Shown: in pieces, positions 45,999 through 54,691 of the stretch
Numbering within the stretch: the stretch's first letter is position 1
Layout of the letters: every line of letters begins with the position of its first letter
From: Bacteroidota bacterium
GTDB taxonomy: Bacteria > Bacteroidota > Bacteroidia > Cytophagales > Cyclobacteriaceae
Direction of reading: 5' to 3'
Assembly (NCBI GenBank): GCA_018267285.1
Contig: JAFDYU010000008.1
Coordinates: 248,001-312,000, forward strand
Length of the DNA stretch: 64,000 nt
Program-made: the position numbers and the translations under genes
The notes under the pieces: model-generated
Told to the model about the DNA's origin: nothing
The model's database searches: none
Seen by the model: only the letters and a program-made list of their open reading frames with translations

Positions 45999-48290
45999 AT
46001 GAGACCATCATTCTTCATCGCAATTTTATTCTTTGTTCAAACATCCTTCGCGCAGTCTGTGGTAAGCATCATACCACAGCCCGTGAAGCTGGAGTTGAAA
46101 TACGGCACATTTGTGATCGACCAACAAACTGCCGTACGATACAAAAACCGTAATCTGAAAGCCGCTGCTGGCCTGCTTTCTTCAGCAATCAGAACTATTT
46201 CAGGTATAGAACTCAATCAGAAACCAACGGATAAAAAATCAATTTCTTTGATATTGGTTAATGAAGCAGGCTTGGGTAATGAAGGGTACAGACTTTCGGT
46301 TAGACCCGAGGGGGTCACCATTCAAGCCAATCGATATGCCGGTGTTGTTTATGGAATACAATCTTTATTGCAAACACTGCCGGCCATTCGCACCAATGCA
46401 CAACTTCAAGTTCCCTGTATGGAGGTAACAGACTATCCGCGCTTTGCCTGGCGTGGCATGCACCTGGATGTAAGCCGCCATTTTTTTTCGCCCGAAGTAA
46501 TAAAAGAATACATCGACCTGATGGTTACGTACAAAATGAACACTTTTCATTGGCATTTGGTGGATGATCCTGGGTGGCGCATTGAAATAAAGAAATATCC
46601 AAAACTAACTCAGGTAGGAGCGTGGCGTGCAGACCGGCTTGATACCGAATGGCGCTCGCGCACGCAAGCAAAAGAAGGTGAGCCGGCAACCTACGGTGGG
46701 TACTACACCCAAAAGCAGATCAAAGAAATTGTGGCGTATGCAACACAACGAAATATTACCATTGTTCCCGAAATTGAAATGCCCGGACACTCGGCAGCGG
46801 CCTTGGCTTCGTATCCGCAGTTCAGTTGCACCCAACAACCACAACTACCCATGACGGGTGGAGACTATACCAACATCTCATCAAATTTTTGTGCGGGCAA
46901 TGATGAATCCTTTCAATTTTTGGAAGATGTACTTACCGAAGTTATTGAGCTTTTCCCATCGGAATATGTGCACATTGGAGGTGATGAAGTCGATAAAAGC
47001 CCCTGGAGAAAATGCGCACGGTGCCAGGCAAGGATAAAAAATGAGAATCTAAAAAATGAAGACGAACTGCAAAGCTATTTCATTAAACGAATTGAAAAAT
47101 TTCTCATCAGCAAAAACAAAAAGATGATCGGGTGGGATGAAATCCTGGAAGGGGGGCTGGCGCCACAAGCTATGGTGATGAGTTGGCGCGGAGAAGCTGG
47201 CGGCATTGAAGCAGCAAAAATGAACCACAACGTAGTAATGACGCCCGGTGTGCCGTGTTATTTTGATCACTATCAGGATGATCCGGCAACAGAACCATTA
47301 GCGATTGGCGGTTTCAATTCACTTAAACGTGTTTACGATTACGAACCGATACCCAAAGAGTTGAACGCACAGCAAGCGAATTATGTGCTTGGCGCTCAAG
47401 CAAACTTATGGACGGAGTGGATAAGCACAACCGAGCATTTAGAATACATGGTCTTGCCCCGCATGTTGGCACTGGCCGAAGTGGTGTGGAGTCCCAGTGC
47501 TGCCAAGAACTGGAATAATTTTAACGAACGGCTTCGTTACCATTTCAGTAGTTTCGAACAAAAAGGCTTGCATCATAGCAAAGGAAATTTCAAAGTGGAA
47601 ATCAAGCCCAACACAAAAGCCGGGAAACTTCAGGCGGTATTGTCAACGGAAGCCTACCGGGCAACTATTTATTATACAGTAGATGGAACAACTCCAACCA
47701 CTACCAGTCAAAAATATACAAGCGATATACCTATTGATTCGTCTATGACCATTAAAGCCATTGCATACGCAAACGATTATGAAAAGAGTGCAAGACCTTC
47801 GGAACAGACTTTTGTCATTCATAAAGCAGTAGGTAAAGACGTGGTGTATGCACACCCGGCCAGTAAATATTACCGTGCCGATGGGCCAAACACATTAACC
47901 GATGGCATCAGGGGCTCCACATCACATAGTAAAAATTGGCACGGATTCAATGGAGACGACTTGGTTGCCACTATTGATTTGGCTGACGCGAAATCCATTC
48001 ATAAAGTTTCTCTGGGCTGTTTACAAAAGTATAGAGATTGGATTTTTTTGCCCCAGGTTGTTACCGTTGAAGTATCAGCCGATGGACAATCTTTTACCGA
48101 AGTAGGCACTGCATTAAACAAAATTTCACCCGATGAAAAAAACACGACCATCCGTGATTTTACGGTTGAGTTCAAAGCTCAAAATGTAAAATCCATCCGC
48201 GTGACGGCCAAAAATGGCGTTTGCCCTAAAGGCCATAGTGGCGAAGGCAAATCCGCATGGCTCTTTGCTGATGAAATTGTTGTTGAATAA
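45999..48290 (+). CDS. GH20 beta-N-acetylhexosaminidase with chitobiase and F5/8-type C-terminal domains
   Basis: I start at ATG 45999 (763 residues), where a good signal peptide begins (M-R-P-S-F-F to S-F-A-Q); the upstream ATG at 45963 adds 12 residues before it and overlaps the esterase. Domain order: N-terminal GH20b-type domain, the GH20 barrel with H-L-V-D-D-P-G-W-R and the catalytic pair in H-I-G-G-D-E-V, a chitobiase C-terminal domain (Y-Y-T-V-D-G-T-T-P-T), then a discoidin-like domain near the end. It releases terminal GlcNAc or GalNAc, fitting stepwise glycan trimming after desialylation. Confidence 0.93.
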   Translation: MRPSFFIAILFFVQTSFAQSVVSIIPQPVKLELKYGTFVIDQQTAVRYKNRNLKAAAGLLSSAIRTISGIELNQKPTDKKSISLILVNEAGLGNEGYRLSVRPEGVTIQANRYAGVVYGIQSLLQTLPAIRTNAQLQVPCMEVTDYPRFAWRGMHLDVSRHFFSPEVIKEYIDLMVTYKMNTFHWHLVDDPGWRIEIKKYPKLTQVGAWRADRLDTEWRSRTQAKEGEPATYGGYYTQKQIKEIVAYATQRNITIVPEIEMPGHSAAALASYPQFSCTQQPQLPMTGGDYTNISSNFCAGNDESFQFLEDVLTEVIELFPSEYVHIGGDEVDKSPWRKCARCQARIKNENLKNEDELQSYFIKRIEKFLISKNKKMIGWDEILEGGLAPQAMVMSWRGEAGGIEAAKMNHNVVMTPGVPCYFDHYQDDPATEPLAIGGFNSLKRVYDYEPIPKELNAQQANYVLGAQANLWTEWISTTEHLEYMVLPRMLALAEVVWSPSAAKNWNNFNERLRYHFSSFEQKGLHHSKGNFKVEIKPNTKAGKLQAVLSTEAYRATIYYTVDGTTPTTTSQKYTSDIPIDSSMTIKAIAYANDYEKSARPSEQTFVIHKAVGKDVVYAHPASKYYRADGPNTLTDGIRGSTSHSKNWHGFNGDDLVATIDLADAKSIHKVSLGCLQKYRDWIFLPQVVTVEVSADGQSFTEVGTALNKISPDEKNTTIRDFTVEFKAQNVKSIRVTAKNGVCPKGHSGEGKSAWLFADEIVVE

Positions 48291-48315
48291 AACTCTAAAT
48301 CACTTCACGGGTATC

Positions 48316-50169
48316 ATGAGAAAAATATTTTTCGCTCTTCTGTTAATTTGCTTCCATCTTTCGTTTTCTCAAAATAAAAATGATACGTATCGTTTCGAAA
48401 TAAAGGAAGGTGAATTTTATTTTGAGGGCAAGCCATTTAAAATTCATTCGGGCGAAATTCATTATGCGAGAGTGCCCAAAGAGTATTGGAGACACCGGTT
48501 TCAAATGGCCAAGGCCATGGGTATGAATGCAATCACCACCTATGTGTTTTGGAATTATCACGAAACAGCGCCCGGTGTGTGGGATTTTAAAACCGGTAAC
48601 AAAAATCTGCGTGAGTTTATAATACAAGCACAAGAAGAAGGGCTGCTGGTGATTCTGCGGCCGGGCCCATACGTGTGTGCCGAGTGGGAGTTTGGCGGCT
48701 ACCCGTGGTGGCTGCAGCAAAATAAAAACCTCGAGGTGCGCACCTGGAATAAACCCTTCCTCGATTCGTGCCGCAGCTACCTTGCGAAGTTGGCCGAACA
48801 GGTGAAAGACCTGCAAGCGAGCAAGGGCGGCCCTATTATTTTGGTGCAAGCCGAAAACGAATTTGGTTCTTATGTGGAACAACGAAAAGATATTCCACTG
48901 GAAACTCACAAAAAATACAATGCCGCATTCATCAATATTTTGAAAGACGTGGGTTTTACAGGGCCTTTCTTTACTTCCGATGGAAGCTGGTTATTTAAGG
49001 GCGGGGCAGTGAAGGGAGTATTGCCAACAGCCAATGGTGAAGGCAACATCGATGTATTAAAAAAAGCAGTAAATGAATATCACGAGGGCACTGGCCCTTA
49101 TCTGGTGGCCGAGTTTTACCCCGGTTGGCTCGATCACTGGGGCGAACCTTTTGTAAAAGTAAAGACCGAAAAAATTGTTGCTCAGACAGAAAAATATCTG
49201 CAGGCCGGAGTAAGTTTTAATTTTTATATGATTCACGGAGGAACCAATTTCGGATTTACTTCAGGCGCCAATTACAACGAAAGCCATCATATTCAACCCG
49301 ACCTTACCAGCTACGATTACGATGCACCCATTAGTGAGGCAGGGTGGCCTGCCGAAAAGTATAACGCTTTGCGTGAGCTGATGAAAAAATATGTTGAGCA
49401 TATTCCCGATGTACCGGCCCGCATTCCAGTTATCACAATTCCGGCCATCGAATTGAAAAAATCTTTTAATCTGTTGGATTGGAAAAATAGGATACCGCCC
49501 GTGAACAGCGACTCAGCGTTAAGTTTTGAAAATCTCAATCAGGGAACGGGCTATATCTTGTACAGCAAAAAATTTAGTCATCCCGTAAAGGGCAAACTGA
49601 AAATTGCAGGGTTGCGCGATTACGCCACCGTTTATGTTGAAGGAAAAAAAATAGGGGAGCTCAACCGCCAAAGCAACCTATATGAACTGAATGTGGATAT
49701 AGCTGCAGATAATACATTGGATATTTTGGTGGAAAACCTGGGGCGTATTAATTACGGTGCTGCCATTACTCAAAATACCAAAGGCATTATTCAGCAACCC
49801 ACTATGGATGATAAAATCATTTCTGGAAAATGGAAAATGTACAACATGCCTTTTGATAGGATACCTGATTTTAAAAAGCAGAAACCAAAAAATATACCGG
49901 GATCTCCCACTATTTATTTCGGCACATTTGATTTGAAAGAGACAGGCGATACGTTTCTCAACATGGAACCGTGGGGTAAGGGCATTGTCTTTATTAATGG
50001 AGTTAATATCGGTCGATATTGGAAAATAGGTCCGCAGCAAACTTTATATGTGCCGGGTTGCTGGCTCAAAAAAGGAAAAAATGAAATTGTAATTTTCGAA
50101 CAACTGAATGATACCGTTATGAACCGTGTACAGACTGTTGCGTCTCCCATTCTTGAAAAACAAAAATAA
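48316..50169 (+). CDS. GH35 beta-galactosidase, secreted
   Basis: I start at ATG 48316 (617 residues), where a signal peptide (M-R-K-I-F-F to L-S-F-S-Q) begins; an open frame upstream to 48214 overlaps the hexosaminidase and is not needed. The GH35 acid/base glutamate is in V-Q-A-E-N-E-F-G-S, and the nucleophile glutamate is in V-A-E-F-Y-P-G-W-L. The motif I-H-S-G-E-I-H-Y-A-R is typical of the family. Jelly-roll domains make up the C-terminal third. It would remove galactose from glycans after sialidase action. Confidence 0.93.
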   Translation: MRKIFFALLLICFHLSFSQNKNDTYRFEIKEGEFYFEGKPFKIHSGEIHYARVPKEYWRHRFQMAKAMGMNAITTYVFWNYHETAPGVWDFKTGNKNLREFIIQAQEEGLLVILRPGPYVCAEWEFGGYPWWLQQNKNLEVRTWNKPFLDSCRSYLAKLAEQVKDLQASKGGPIILVQAENEFGSYVEQRKDIPLETHKKYNAAFINILKDVGFTGPFFTSDGSWLFKGGAVKGVLPTANGEGNIDVLKKAVNEYHEGTGPYLVAEFYPGWLDHWGEPFVKVKTEKIVAQTEKYLQAGVSFNFYMIHGGTNFGFTSGANYNESHHIQPDLTSYDYDAPISEAGWPAEKYNALRELMKKYVEHIPDVPARIPVITIPAIELKKSFNLLDWKNRIPPVNSDSALSFENLNQGTGYILYSKKFSHPVKGKLKIAGLRDYATVYVEGKKIGELNRQSNLYELNVDIAADNTLDILVENLGRINYGAAITQNTKGIIQQPTMDDKIISGKWKMYNMPFDRIPDFKKQKPKNIPGSPTIYFGTFDLKETGDTFLNMEPWGKGIVFINGVNIGRYWKIGPQQTLYVPGCWLKKGKNEIVIFEQLNDTVMNRVQTVASPILEKQK

Positions 50170-50195
50170 CCGTAAGAATAAAAATTCCATGCCGT

Positions 50196-50888
50196 ATGTT
50201 TCTGAATATTCGTTTCCGTTTTATTGCTACCCTCATCTTGATTAACGGTTCAGTTAACGCTCAACAACAAAAAACAATACTCCCCGACAGCCTTTTTTCA
50301 ACCTACTACCTTCAGCGAGTTTCGCACTTTAAAACACTTCCACAGACAAAGGGCGACATTATTTTTTTGGGAAACAGCATTACCGATGGTGCCGAGTGGA
50401 ACGAACTTTTCTCCGATGTACGAATTAAAAACAGAGGCATCAGTGGCGACATCAGTGCCGGTGTTATCAAGCGGATTGATGAGGTGACGAACCGCCAACC
50501 GTCAAAACTATTTTTGATGATTGGCACGAATGATTTAGCCAAAAACATTCCTATTGACAGCGTGATAAAAAATATTTTGTGGATTGCCGATTACGTTCGG
50601 CAGCAGTCGCCTGCAACCAAACTTTTTGTCCAAAGCATTTTACCGGTTAATGAAGTTTTTAAAAAATTTAATGGTCATACAACAAAACGAGACTTGATTG
50701 AAAAAGTGAATGCCTCGTTGCAATGGAATGCCAAACCACATCATTATACGTTTATCGATTTATACACTCCGTTTTGCAACAGAGAGGGCAAACTGGATAC
50801 AACGTTTACAAACGATGGTCTTCATCTTACGGGTGAAGGCTACCTGCTTTGGAAACGATTGGTTGCTCTTCATGTGGATGAGCATTGA
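50196..50888 (+). CDS. SGNH/GDSL-type secreted hydrolase
   Basis: The 230-residue protein has a signal peptide ending in V-N-A-Q. The SGNH blocks are visible: I-F-L-G-N-S-I-T-D-G (block I serine), G-I-S-G-D-I-S-A-G (block II), I-G-T-N-D-L (block III) and D-G-L-H-L-T-G-E-G-Y (block V aspartate/histidine). It may be a second glycan deacetylase; the substrate is unknown. It is the last gene of the locus and faces dnaK tail to tail across a strong hairpin. Confidence 0.87.
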   Translation: MFLNIRFRFIATLILINGSVNAQQQKTILPDSLFSTYYLQRVSHFKTLPQTKGDIIFLGNSITDGAEWNELFSDVRIKNRGISGDISAGVIKRIDEVTNRQPSKLFLMIGTNDLAKNIPIDSVIKNILWIADYVRQQSPATKLFVQSILPVNEVFKKFNGHTTKRDLIEKVNASLQWNAKPHHYTFIDLYTPFCNREGKLDTTFTNDGLHLTGEGYLLWKRLVALHVDEH

Positions 50889-50927
50889 GCATCGGTTTTC
50901 GCTGATCAAAATAAAGTGTAAAGAAAA

Positions 50928-50951
50928 ACTGCCGGGCTTTCGCCCGGCAGT
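50928..50951. terminator. Bidirectional intrinsic terminator hairpin between the SGNH gene and dnaK
   Basis: A perfect 10 bp GC-rich stem (ACTGCCGGGC) with the four-base loop TTTC lies 40 bp after the SGNH stop and 38 bp past the dnaK stop. T-rich sequence follows on the plus side, and A-rich sequence precedes it, which becomes T-rich on the minus strand. It can serve both convergent units. Confidence 0.85.
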
Positions 50952-50988
50952 CCTTTAAATCTCATAACTCAATATGGATTACTCCATA

Positions 50989-52905
50989 CTATTTCTTCAC
51001 CTCTTCATACTCCACATCTTGCGCATCGCCACCGCCTTGGTTATTTCCGGCCGAACCATTGCCGGCATCGCCTGCATTTGGCTGAGCCCCGGCCTGGCCA
51101 GAGGCGGCATACATTTCTTGCGAGGCAGCCTGCCACGCGGCATTGAGGGCAGTCATTGCACCATCAATTGCGGTGAGGTCCTTGCTGGCGTGCGCTGCTT
51201 TCAGTTTTTCAAGCGCACCGTTGATGGCCGTTTTATTTCCATCCGAAAGCTTCTCGCCAAATTCTTTCATCTGCTTTTCGGTTTGGAAAATAAGCGAGTC
51301 GGCCTGGTTTATTTTCTCTACCGTTTCTTTTTCGCGCTTGTCGGCATCGGCATTGGCTTGTGCTTCCTGCTTCATTTTTTGAATCTCCGCATCGGTTAAA
51401 CCGCTCGAAGCTTCAATGCGAATCTTCTGTTCTTTGCCCGTGCCTTTGTCTTTAGCAGATACGTGCAGAATGCCGTTGGCGTCAATATCGAAAGTCACTT
51501 CAATCTGAGGCACTCCTCTCGGTGCAGGCGGAATTCCATCTAAGTGGAACCGACCGATCGTGCGGTTGTCTTTCGCCATCGGGCGCTCGCCTTGCAGCAC
51601 ATGTATTTCTACCGAAGGTTGGCTGTCGGAAGCGGTGGAGAATGTTTCCGATTTCTTGGAAGGGATCGTAGTGTTCGATTCAATCAGCTTAGTCATTACG
51701 CCACCCATCGTTTCGATACCGAGCGACAGTGGGGTAACATCCAACAACAACACATCTTTCACTTCGCCCGTCAGCACACCACCCTGAATAGCAGCACCTA
51801 CGGCCACCACTTCATCGGGGTTCACACCCTTCGATGGTTTCTTGCCAAAGAATTTTTCTACTTCTTCCACAATGCGTGGAATGCGCGTAGAGCCACCCAC
51901 CAAAATCACTTCATCAATTTGCGACACACTTACACCGGCATCGGCCACGGCTTTTTTACAAGGTTCGAGTGTTCTGCGGATCAAATCATCGCACAGTTGT
52001 TCAAACTTTGCGCGCGAAAGTTTTTTCACTAAGTGTTCCGGCACACCATCCACAGAGGTGATGTACGGCAAGTTGATTTCGGTTTCCGACCCGCTCGAAA
52101 GTTCGATCTTCGCTTTTTCAGAGGCTTCTTTTAAGCGTTGCAATGCCATCGGGTCTTTGCGCAAGTCAATGTTCTTGTCGGCTTTAAATTCATCGGCCAG
52201 CCAGTTCATTATGCGCATGTCGAAGTCATCGCCACCCAGGTGCACATCACCGTTGGTCGATTTCACTTCAAACACACCATCGCCCAATTCCAAAATGGAA
52301 ATATCGAACGTACCACCACCGAGGTCGTACACGGCAATCTTCATGTCTTTGTTTTTCTTGTCGAGACCGTAGGCCAACGCTGCGGCCGTGGGCTCGTTGA
52401 TGATGCGCTTTACATCAAGGCCGGCAATCTGCCCGGCTTCTTTCGTAGCCTGGCGTTCGGCATCGTTAAAGTACGCGGGCACCGTTACCACTGCCTCGGT
52501 AATCGTAGTTCCCAAATAGTCTTCGGCCGTGCTCTTCATTTTTTGCAAAATCATGGCCGAAATTTCCTGAGGAGTGTACTGGCGGTCGCCTATGCGCACG
52601 CGTACGGTGTCGTTGTTGCCGCTCTCTACTTCGTACGATACCATTTTTTTCTCGCTGCTTACTTCGCCAAATTTTTTACCCATGAATCGTTTGATCGACT
52701 GCACGGTATTTTTGGGGTTGGTTATGGCCTGGCGCTTGGCGGGGTCGCCCACTTTGCGCTCGCCTTTGCCGTTATCCAAAAAACCAACGATCGAAGGCGT
52801 GGTTCTGCGGCCCTCGCTGTTGGCAATCACCACCGGCTCATTGCCTTCCATTACGGCCACGCACGAGTTGGTTGTTCCTAAGTCAATTCCAATAATCTTT
52901 CCCAT
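50989..52905 (-). CDS. dnaK: Molecular chaperone DnaK (Hsp70)
   Basis: The 638-residue protein is a canonical DnaK. N-terminal [11 protein letters not shown] marks the ATPase domain. [21 protein letters not shown] and V-G-G-S-T-R-I-P follow. The substrate-binding part ([11 protein letters not shown]) and a helical lid are complete. The tail is rich in Gly/Asn/Ala and ends in E-Y-E-E-V-K-K. It folds nascent and stressed proteins with DnaJ and GrpE, neither of which is in the window. The upstream region holds a sigma-54-like promoter and a palindrome. Confidence 0.97.
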   Translation of the reverse strand: MGKIIGIDLGTTNSCVAVMEGNEPVVIANSEGRRTTPSIVGFLDNGKGERKVGDPAKRQAITNPKNTVQSIKRFMGKKFGEVSSEKKMVSYEVESGNNDTVRVRIGDRQYTPQEISAMILQKMKSTAEDYLGTTITEAVVTVPAYFNDAERQATKEAGQIAGLDVKRIINEPTAAALAYGLDKKNKDMKIAVYDLGGGTFDISILELGDGVFEVKSTNGDVHLGGDDFDMRIMNWLADEFKADKNIDLRKDPMALQRLKEASEKAKIELSSGSETEINLPYITSVDGVPEHLVKKLSRAKFEQLCDDLIRRTLEPCKKAVADAGVSVSQIDEVILVGGSTRIPRIVEEVEKFFGKKPSKGVNPDEVVAVGAAIQGGVLTGEVKDVLLLDVTPLSLGIETMGGVMTKLIESNTTIPSKKSETFSTASDSQPSVEIHVLQGERPMAKDNRTIGRFHLDGIPPAPRGVPQIEVTFDIDANGILHVSAKDKGTGKEQKIRIEASSGLTDAEIQKMKQEAQANADADKREKETVEKINQADSLIFQTEKQMKEFGEKLSDGNKTAINGALEKLKAAHASKDLTAIDGAMTALNAAWQAASQEMYAASGQAGAQPNAGDAGNGSAGNNQGGGDAQDVEYEEVKK

Positions 52906-52949
52906 ATTATTTCTATGTTTCGGTTTCTGTTTTTTAGTCAGCCATGGAC

Positions 52950-53001
52950 GACAACCATTGTGCCAGTGGGGTTCTTGGCTCTAAAAAGTGACAGAGTGTC
53001 A
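52950..53001 (-). promoter_or_regulatory. Candidate sigma-54-type promoter and upstream palindrome of dnaK
   Basis: On the minus strand, CTGGCACAATGGTTGTC (52966 down to 52950) resembles the sigma-54 -24/-12 consensus TGGCACG-N4-TTGCW with the GG and TTG cores kept. It lies about 45 bp before the dnaK start, leaving a short leader. Upstream of it, 52989-53001 is a perfect TGACA-GAG-TGTCA inverted repeat that could bind an activator. Two mismatches in the promoter and the short distance to the palindrome make this a candidate only. Confidence 0.4.
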
Positions 53002-53034
53002 GAAACGGCTTTACAGAGGTTACAAGTTTGCCAG

Positions 53035-53160
53035 ATTTTTGAAATTTGGAATCGTTTGGGCGGCACACGGGCTATCCGCTATACTCCTCGCGCCACTGCA
53101 CAGGCCCGCACAGCTGCGGGGTGCCGCTTCTATCCCTGCCGCAAGAGTAGCCAAGGTTAA
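53035..53160. repeat. GC-rich structured intergenic sequence, start of the accessory patch
   Basis: The 486 bp between dnaK and the next gene (52906-53392) contain no convincing gene. After the dnaK promoter there is a GC-richer stretch with imperfect internal complementarity (GCGGCAC near 53060 and GTGCCGC near 53120), ending in a segment shared with 53302-53325 (GCCGCAAGAG, then AGCCAAGGTTAATA). Short frames across it on both strands have no family features and fall in repeated DNA. Confidence 0.45.
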
Positions 53161-53164
53161 TAGG

Positions 53165-53211
53165 GCAGACCTACATTTGAAAAACAGGAGTGCGTATATT
53201 TGGGTGTTAGC
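53165..53211 (+). repeat. Dispersed cassette-boundary repeat, copy R1
   Basis: First of four copies of a 40-48 bp sequence that ends in GTGTTAGC. It carries TATATTTG (53195-53202), an exact match to the Bacteroidota TAnnTTTG promoter element. After it comes the shared segment GTTCATGCCGGTGGACAGT, also found behind copy R3. No gene follows; two hairpins and copy R2 come next. Confidence 0.8.
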
Positions 53212-53236
53212 GTTCATGCCGGTGGACAGTTGCCCA

Positions 53237-53294
53237 AGGTCGGTGTTGTCACCGACCTGAATCTGCCTCATTGGTTGGTGACAACACCAACCAA
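53237..53294. repeat. Pair of REP-type hairpins with complementary loops
   Basis: Two perfect hairpins stand 12 bp apart. The first has a 9 bp stem AGGTCGGTG with loop TTGT (53237-53258). The second has a 10 bp stem TTGGTTGGTG with loop ACAA (53271-53294). The stems share GGT(C/T)GGTG and the loops are reverse complements, so the two are inverted copies of one element with compensatory stem changes. This resembles a BIME made of two REP units. Confidence 0.75.
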
Positions 53295-53330
53295 GAGCAG
53301 AGCCGCAAGAGTTAGCCAAGGTTAATAAAG

Positions 53331-53373
53331 CGGCCTACATTGAAAACAGGAGTGCGTATATTTGAGTGTTGGC
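53331..53373 (+). repeat. Dispersed cassette-boundary repeat, copy R2
   Basis: Second copy of the repeat, ending in GTGTTGGC. TATATTTG at 53357-53364 would place transcription start just before the 53393 gene, so this copy probably supplies its promoter. The preceding bases (53302-53325) also match those before copy R1, so the repeated unit extends upstream. Confidence 0.8.
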
Positions 53374-53392
53374 TGCAATGCCATAACCGACA

Positions 53393-53830
53393 ATGAAAAA
53401 TCTATCAACTCGACTGACATTCTTTTTTAAGATCTGGGGACTCTTATGGATTACTGGGACAATTGTTGTTGCCGTACTGTTTATAATCGGGACTAAGAGT
53501 CTCTGGGGAATTGCAATATTAATTATGACTATCCCGTTCTTCGGGCTGATTAACATTTATCAAATTAAATATGACGACAGGCATGTTTACGTAAAGAAAT
53601 GGTCAGAGCTTGAGACTTTTGACTTGTCAAAAATAAAATCAATAAATGAAGGGGACCCATTCAGTTGGGACCCATTTTTTCAATTAGAAATATTTGACAA
53701 CATGGGAGAGATTAGAAAAATGAACTTTCTGCCCGACATATTCGAATCATACCATTATTTTTTTACAAAAAGGTTTATTGGACAACTTCTTGACTTTAAA
53801 ATTAAAATAAGAAATTCAAAAACGGACTGA
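53393..53830 (+). CDS. Small membrane protein of unknown function (cassette 1)
   Basis: The 145-residue protein has two predicted transmembrane helices (residues ~9-31 and ~37-55). A soluble C-terminal part follows with beta-strand-like V-Y-V-K-K-W and L-E-I-F-D, reminiscent of bacterial PH-like domains. I do not recognise a named family. It is preceded by repeat R2 with a promoter element and bounded by near-inverted 10 bp sequences (TGTTGGCTGC at 53367-53376 and GCAGGCAACA at 53838-53847, 9 of 10 complementary). Together these make it look like a mobile gene cassette. Confidence 0.7.
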   Translation: MKNLSTRLTFFFKIWGLLWITGTIVVAVLFIIGTKSLWGIAILIMTIPFFGLINIYQIKYDDRHVYVKKWSELETFDLSKIKSINEGDPFSWDPFFQLEIFDNMGEIRKMNFLPDIFESYHYFFTKRFIGQLLDFKIKIRNSKTD

Positions 53831-53859
53831 AGACACTGCAGGCAACATTGTGTTTGCGC

Positions 53860-53950
53860 TATAATGTGCCTGTCAGGTCTTCCGACCTGACGCAACCAGC
53901 GCTCACCTGAAATATTTATCTTCGCCTCATGGCGCTTCGCGGACGTACTG
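53860..53950 (+). repeat. Truncated 5' end of a RAYT/REP transposon
   Basis: This 91 bp stretch is about 97 percent identical to 54692-54782, which precedes the transposase. It includes the hairpin GTCAGGTC-TTCC-GACCTGAC (53872-53891) and the transposase start with its first seven codons (ATG at 53929). The rest of the gene is absent, so it is a deletion remnant. It lies between the end of cassette 1 and repeat R3. Confidence 0.8.
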
Positions 53951-53960
53951 ACTGCCAAGA

Positions 53961-54000
53961 GCAGATTGAAAAACAGGTGTGCGTCTATTTGAGTGTTAGC
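53961..54000 (+). repeat. Dispersed cassette-boundary repeat, copy R3
   Basis: Third copy, the most diverged: the promoter-like element reads TCTATTTG here (53984-53991), one base from the others. It ends in GTGTTAGC and leads into the toxin-antitoxin module, which has its own promoter. The weakened promoter in this copy is consistent with that. Confidence 0.75.
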
Positions 54001-54029
54001 GTTCATGCCGGTGGACAGTTCCGACAAAT

Positions 54030-54070
54030 TTGGAGTATATCTAAAAAGTATATACCTTTGACAAAGGTAT
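54030..54070 (+). promoter_or_regulatory. Autoregulated promoter of the toxin-antitoxin module
   Basis: A -33 type TTG (54030-54032) is followed by a 20 nt spacer and TACCTTTG (54053-54060), a full match to TAnnTTTG. A perfect 9 bp inverted repeat with a one-base centre (ATACCTTTG-A-CAAAGGTAT, 54052-54070) covers the -7 element and ends four bases before the antitoxin ATG. Antitoxins of the ribbon-helix-helix type repress their own promoter by binding such sites. Confidence 0.7.
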
Positions 54071-54074
54071 TGCC

Positions 54075-54305
54075 ATGAAAAATTTATCATTAAAACTTGA
54101 TGACGACATTTTTCAAGAGACTGAAAAGATCGTGACCAAAGTAAAAAAGAACCGGAACAGGTATATCAACGAAGCTATCGAATTCTATAATCGACTTCAT
54201 AAACGTAGACTCCTTATAAAACAGTTGAGTAAGGAATCAAAAATTGTTGCGAAGGACTCCCTAGAGGTTTTGGCTGAGTTTGAAAAACTGACCGATGAAG
54301 ATTAA
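54075..54305 (+). CDS. Ribbon-helix-helix type antitoxin
   Basis: The 76-residue protein starts with a short beta-strand and two helices (M-K-N-L-S-L-K-L-D-D-D, then N-R-Y-I-N-E-A-I-E-F-Y), the ribbon-helix-helix pattern of CopG/MetJ-type antitoxins. An acidic C-terminal tail would bind the toxin. The toxin gene overlaps by 11 bp. The module is bounded by exact inverted 10 bp sequences at 53994-54003 and 54650-54659. Confidence 0.82.
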   Translation: MKNLSLKLDDDIFQETEKIVTKVKKNRNRYINEAIEFYNRLHKRRLLIKQLSKESKIVAKDSLEVLAEFEKLTDED

Positions 54306-54639
54306 GCAATTCGAAATCTGGATTGCTGACCTAAATCCAAGAATGGGGACTGAAGCCGGGAAAATCCGACCAGCTATTGTCGTTCAAACCGACTTGTTAA
54401 ATAAAGAGCATCCATCGACTATTGTTTGCCCGATAACGACAAACGTAAAACCTGACTCGGAGATACTGCGAGTTCATCTTAAGAAATCAAAGTTTGGACT
54501 CAAAGAGGACTGTGATATAATGATTGACCAAGTCAGAGCAATTGACAACAAACGACTTTTAAAAAAAGTTGGAGAAGTGGACAGCGACACGGCTGACAAA
54601 GTTAGAGAGAATTTGAAGATAATTTTAGACTTGGACTAA
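54295..54639 (+). CDS. MazF/PemK-type endoribonuclease toxin
   Basis: The 114-residue protein has the PemK/MazF fold signature: an N-terminal W-I-A-D-L-N-P-x-x-G-T-E-A-G-K, then R-P-A-I-V-V-Q and I-V-C-P-I-T-T (residues ~24-50), and the central D-Q-V-R-A-I-D-N-K-R. It would cut mRNA at short sequences when free of antitoxin. Length and start (ATG 54295, inside the antitoxin) are normal for a TA pair. Confidence 0.88.
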   Translation: MKIKQFEIWIADLNPRMGTEAGKIRPAIVVQTDLLNKEHPSTIVCPITTNVKPDSEILRVHLKKSKFGLKEDCDIMIDQVRAIDNKRLLKKVGEVDSDTADKVRENLKIILDLD

Positions 54640-54691
54640 CCGGCACGAAACGCTAACAAAATGTTTCTGCAATGCGGGGGTTCAGTGTAGG

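Noticed and set aside
50974-52881. Several long plus-strand frames across dnaK
   Set aside because: All are antisense to a canonical DnaK and show no motifs of their own.
52915-53319. Short frames on both strands between dnaK and the accessory patch
   Set aside because: They cross the dnaK promoter and repeated hairpins and have no family features.
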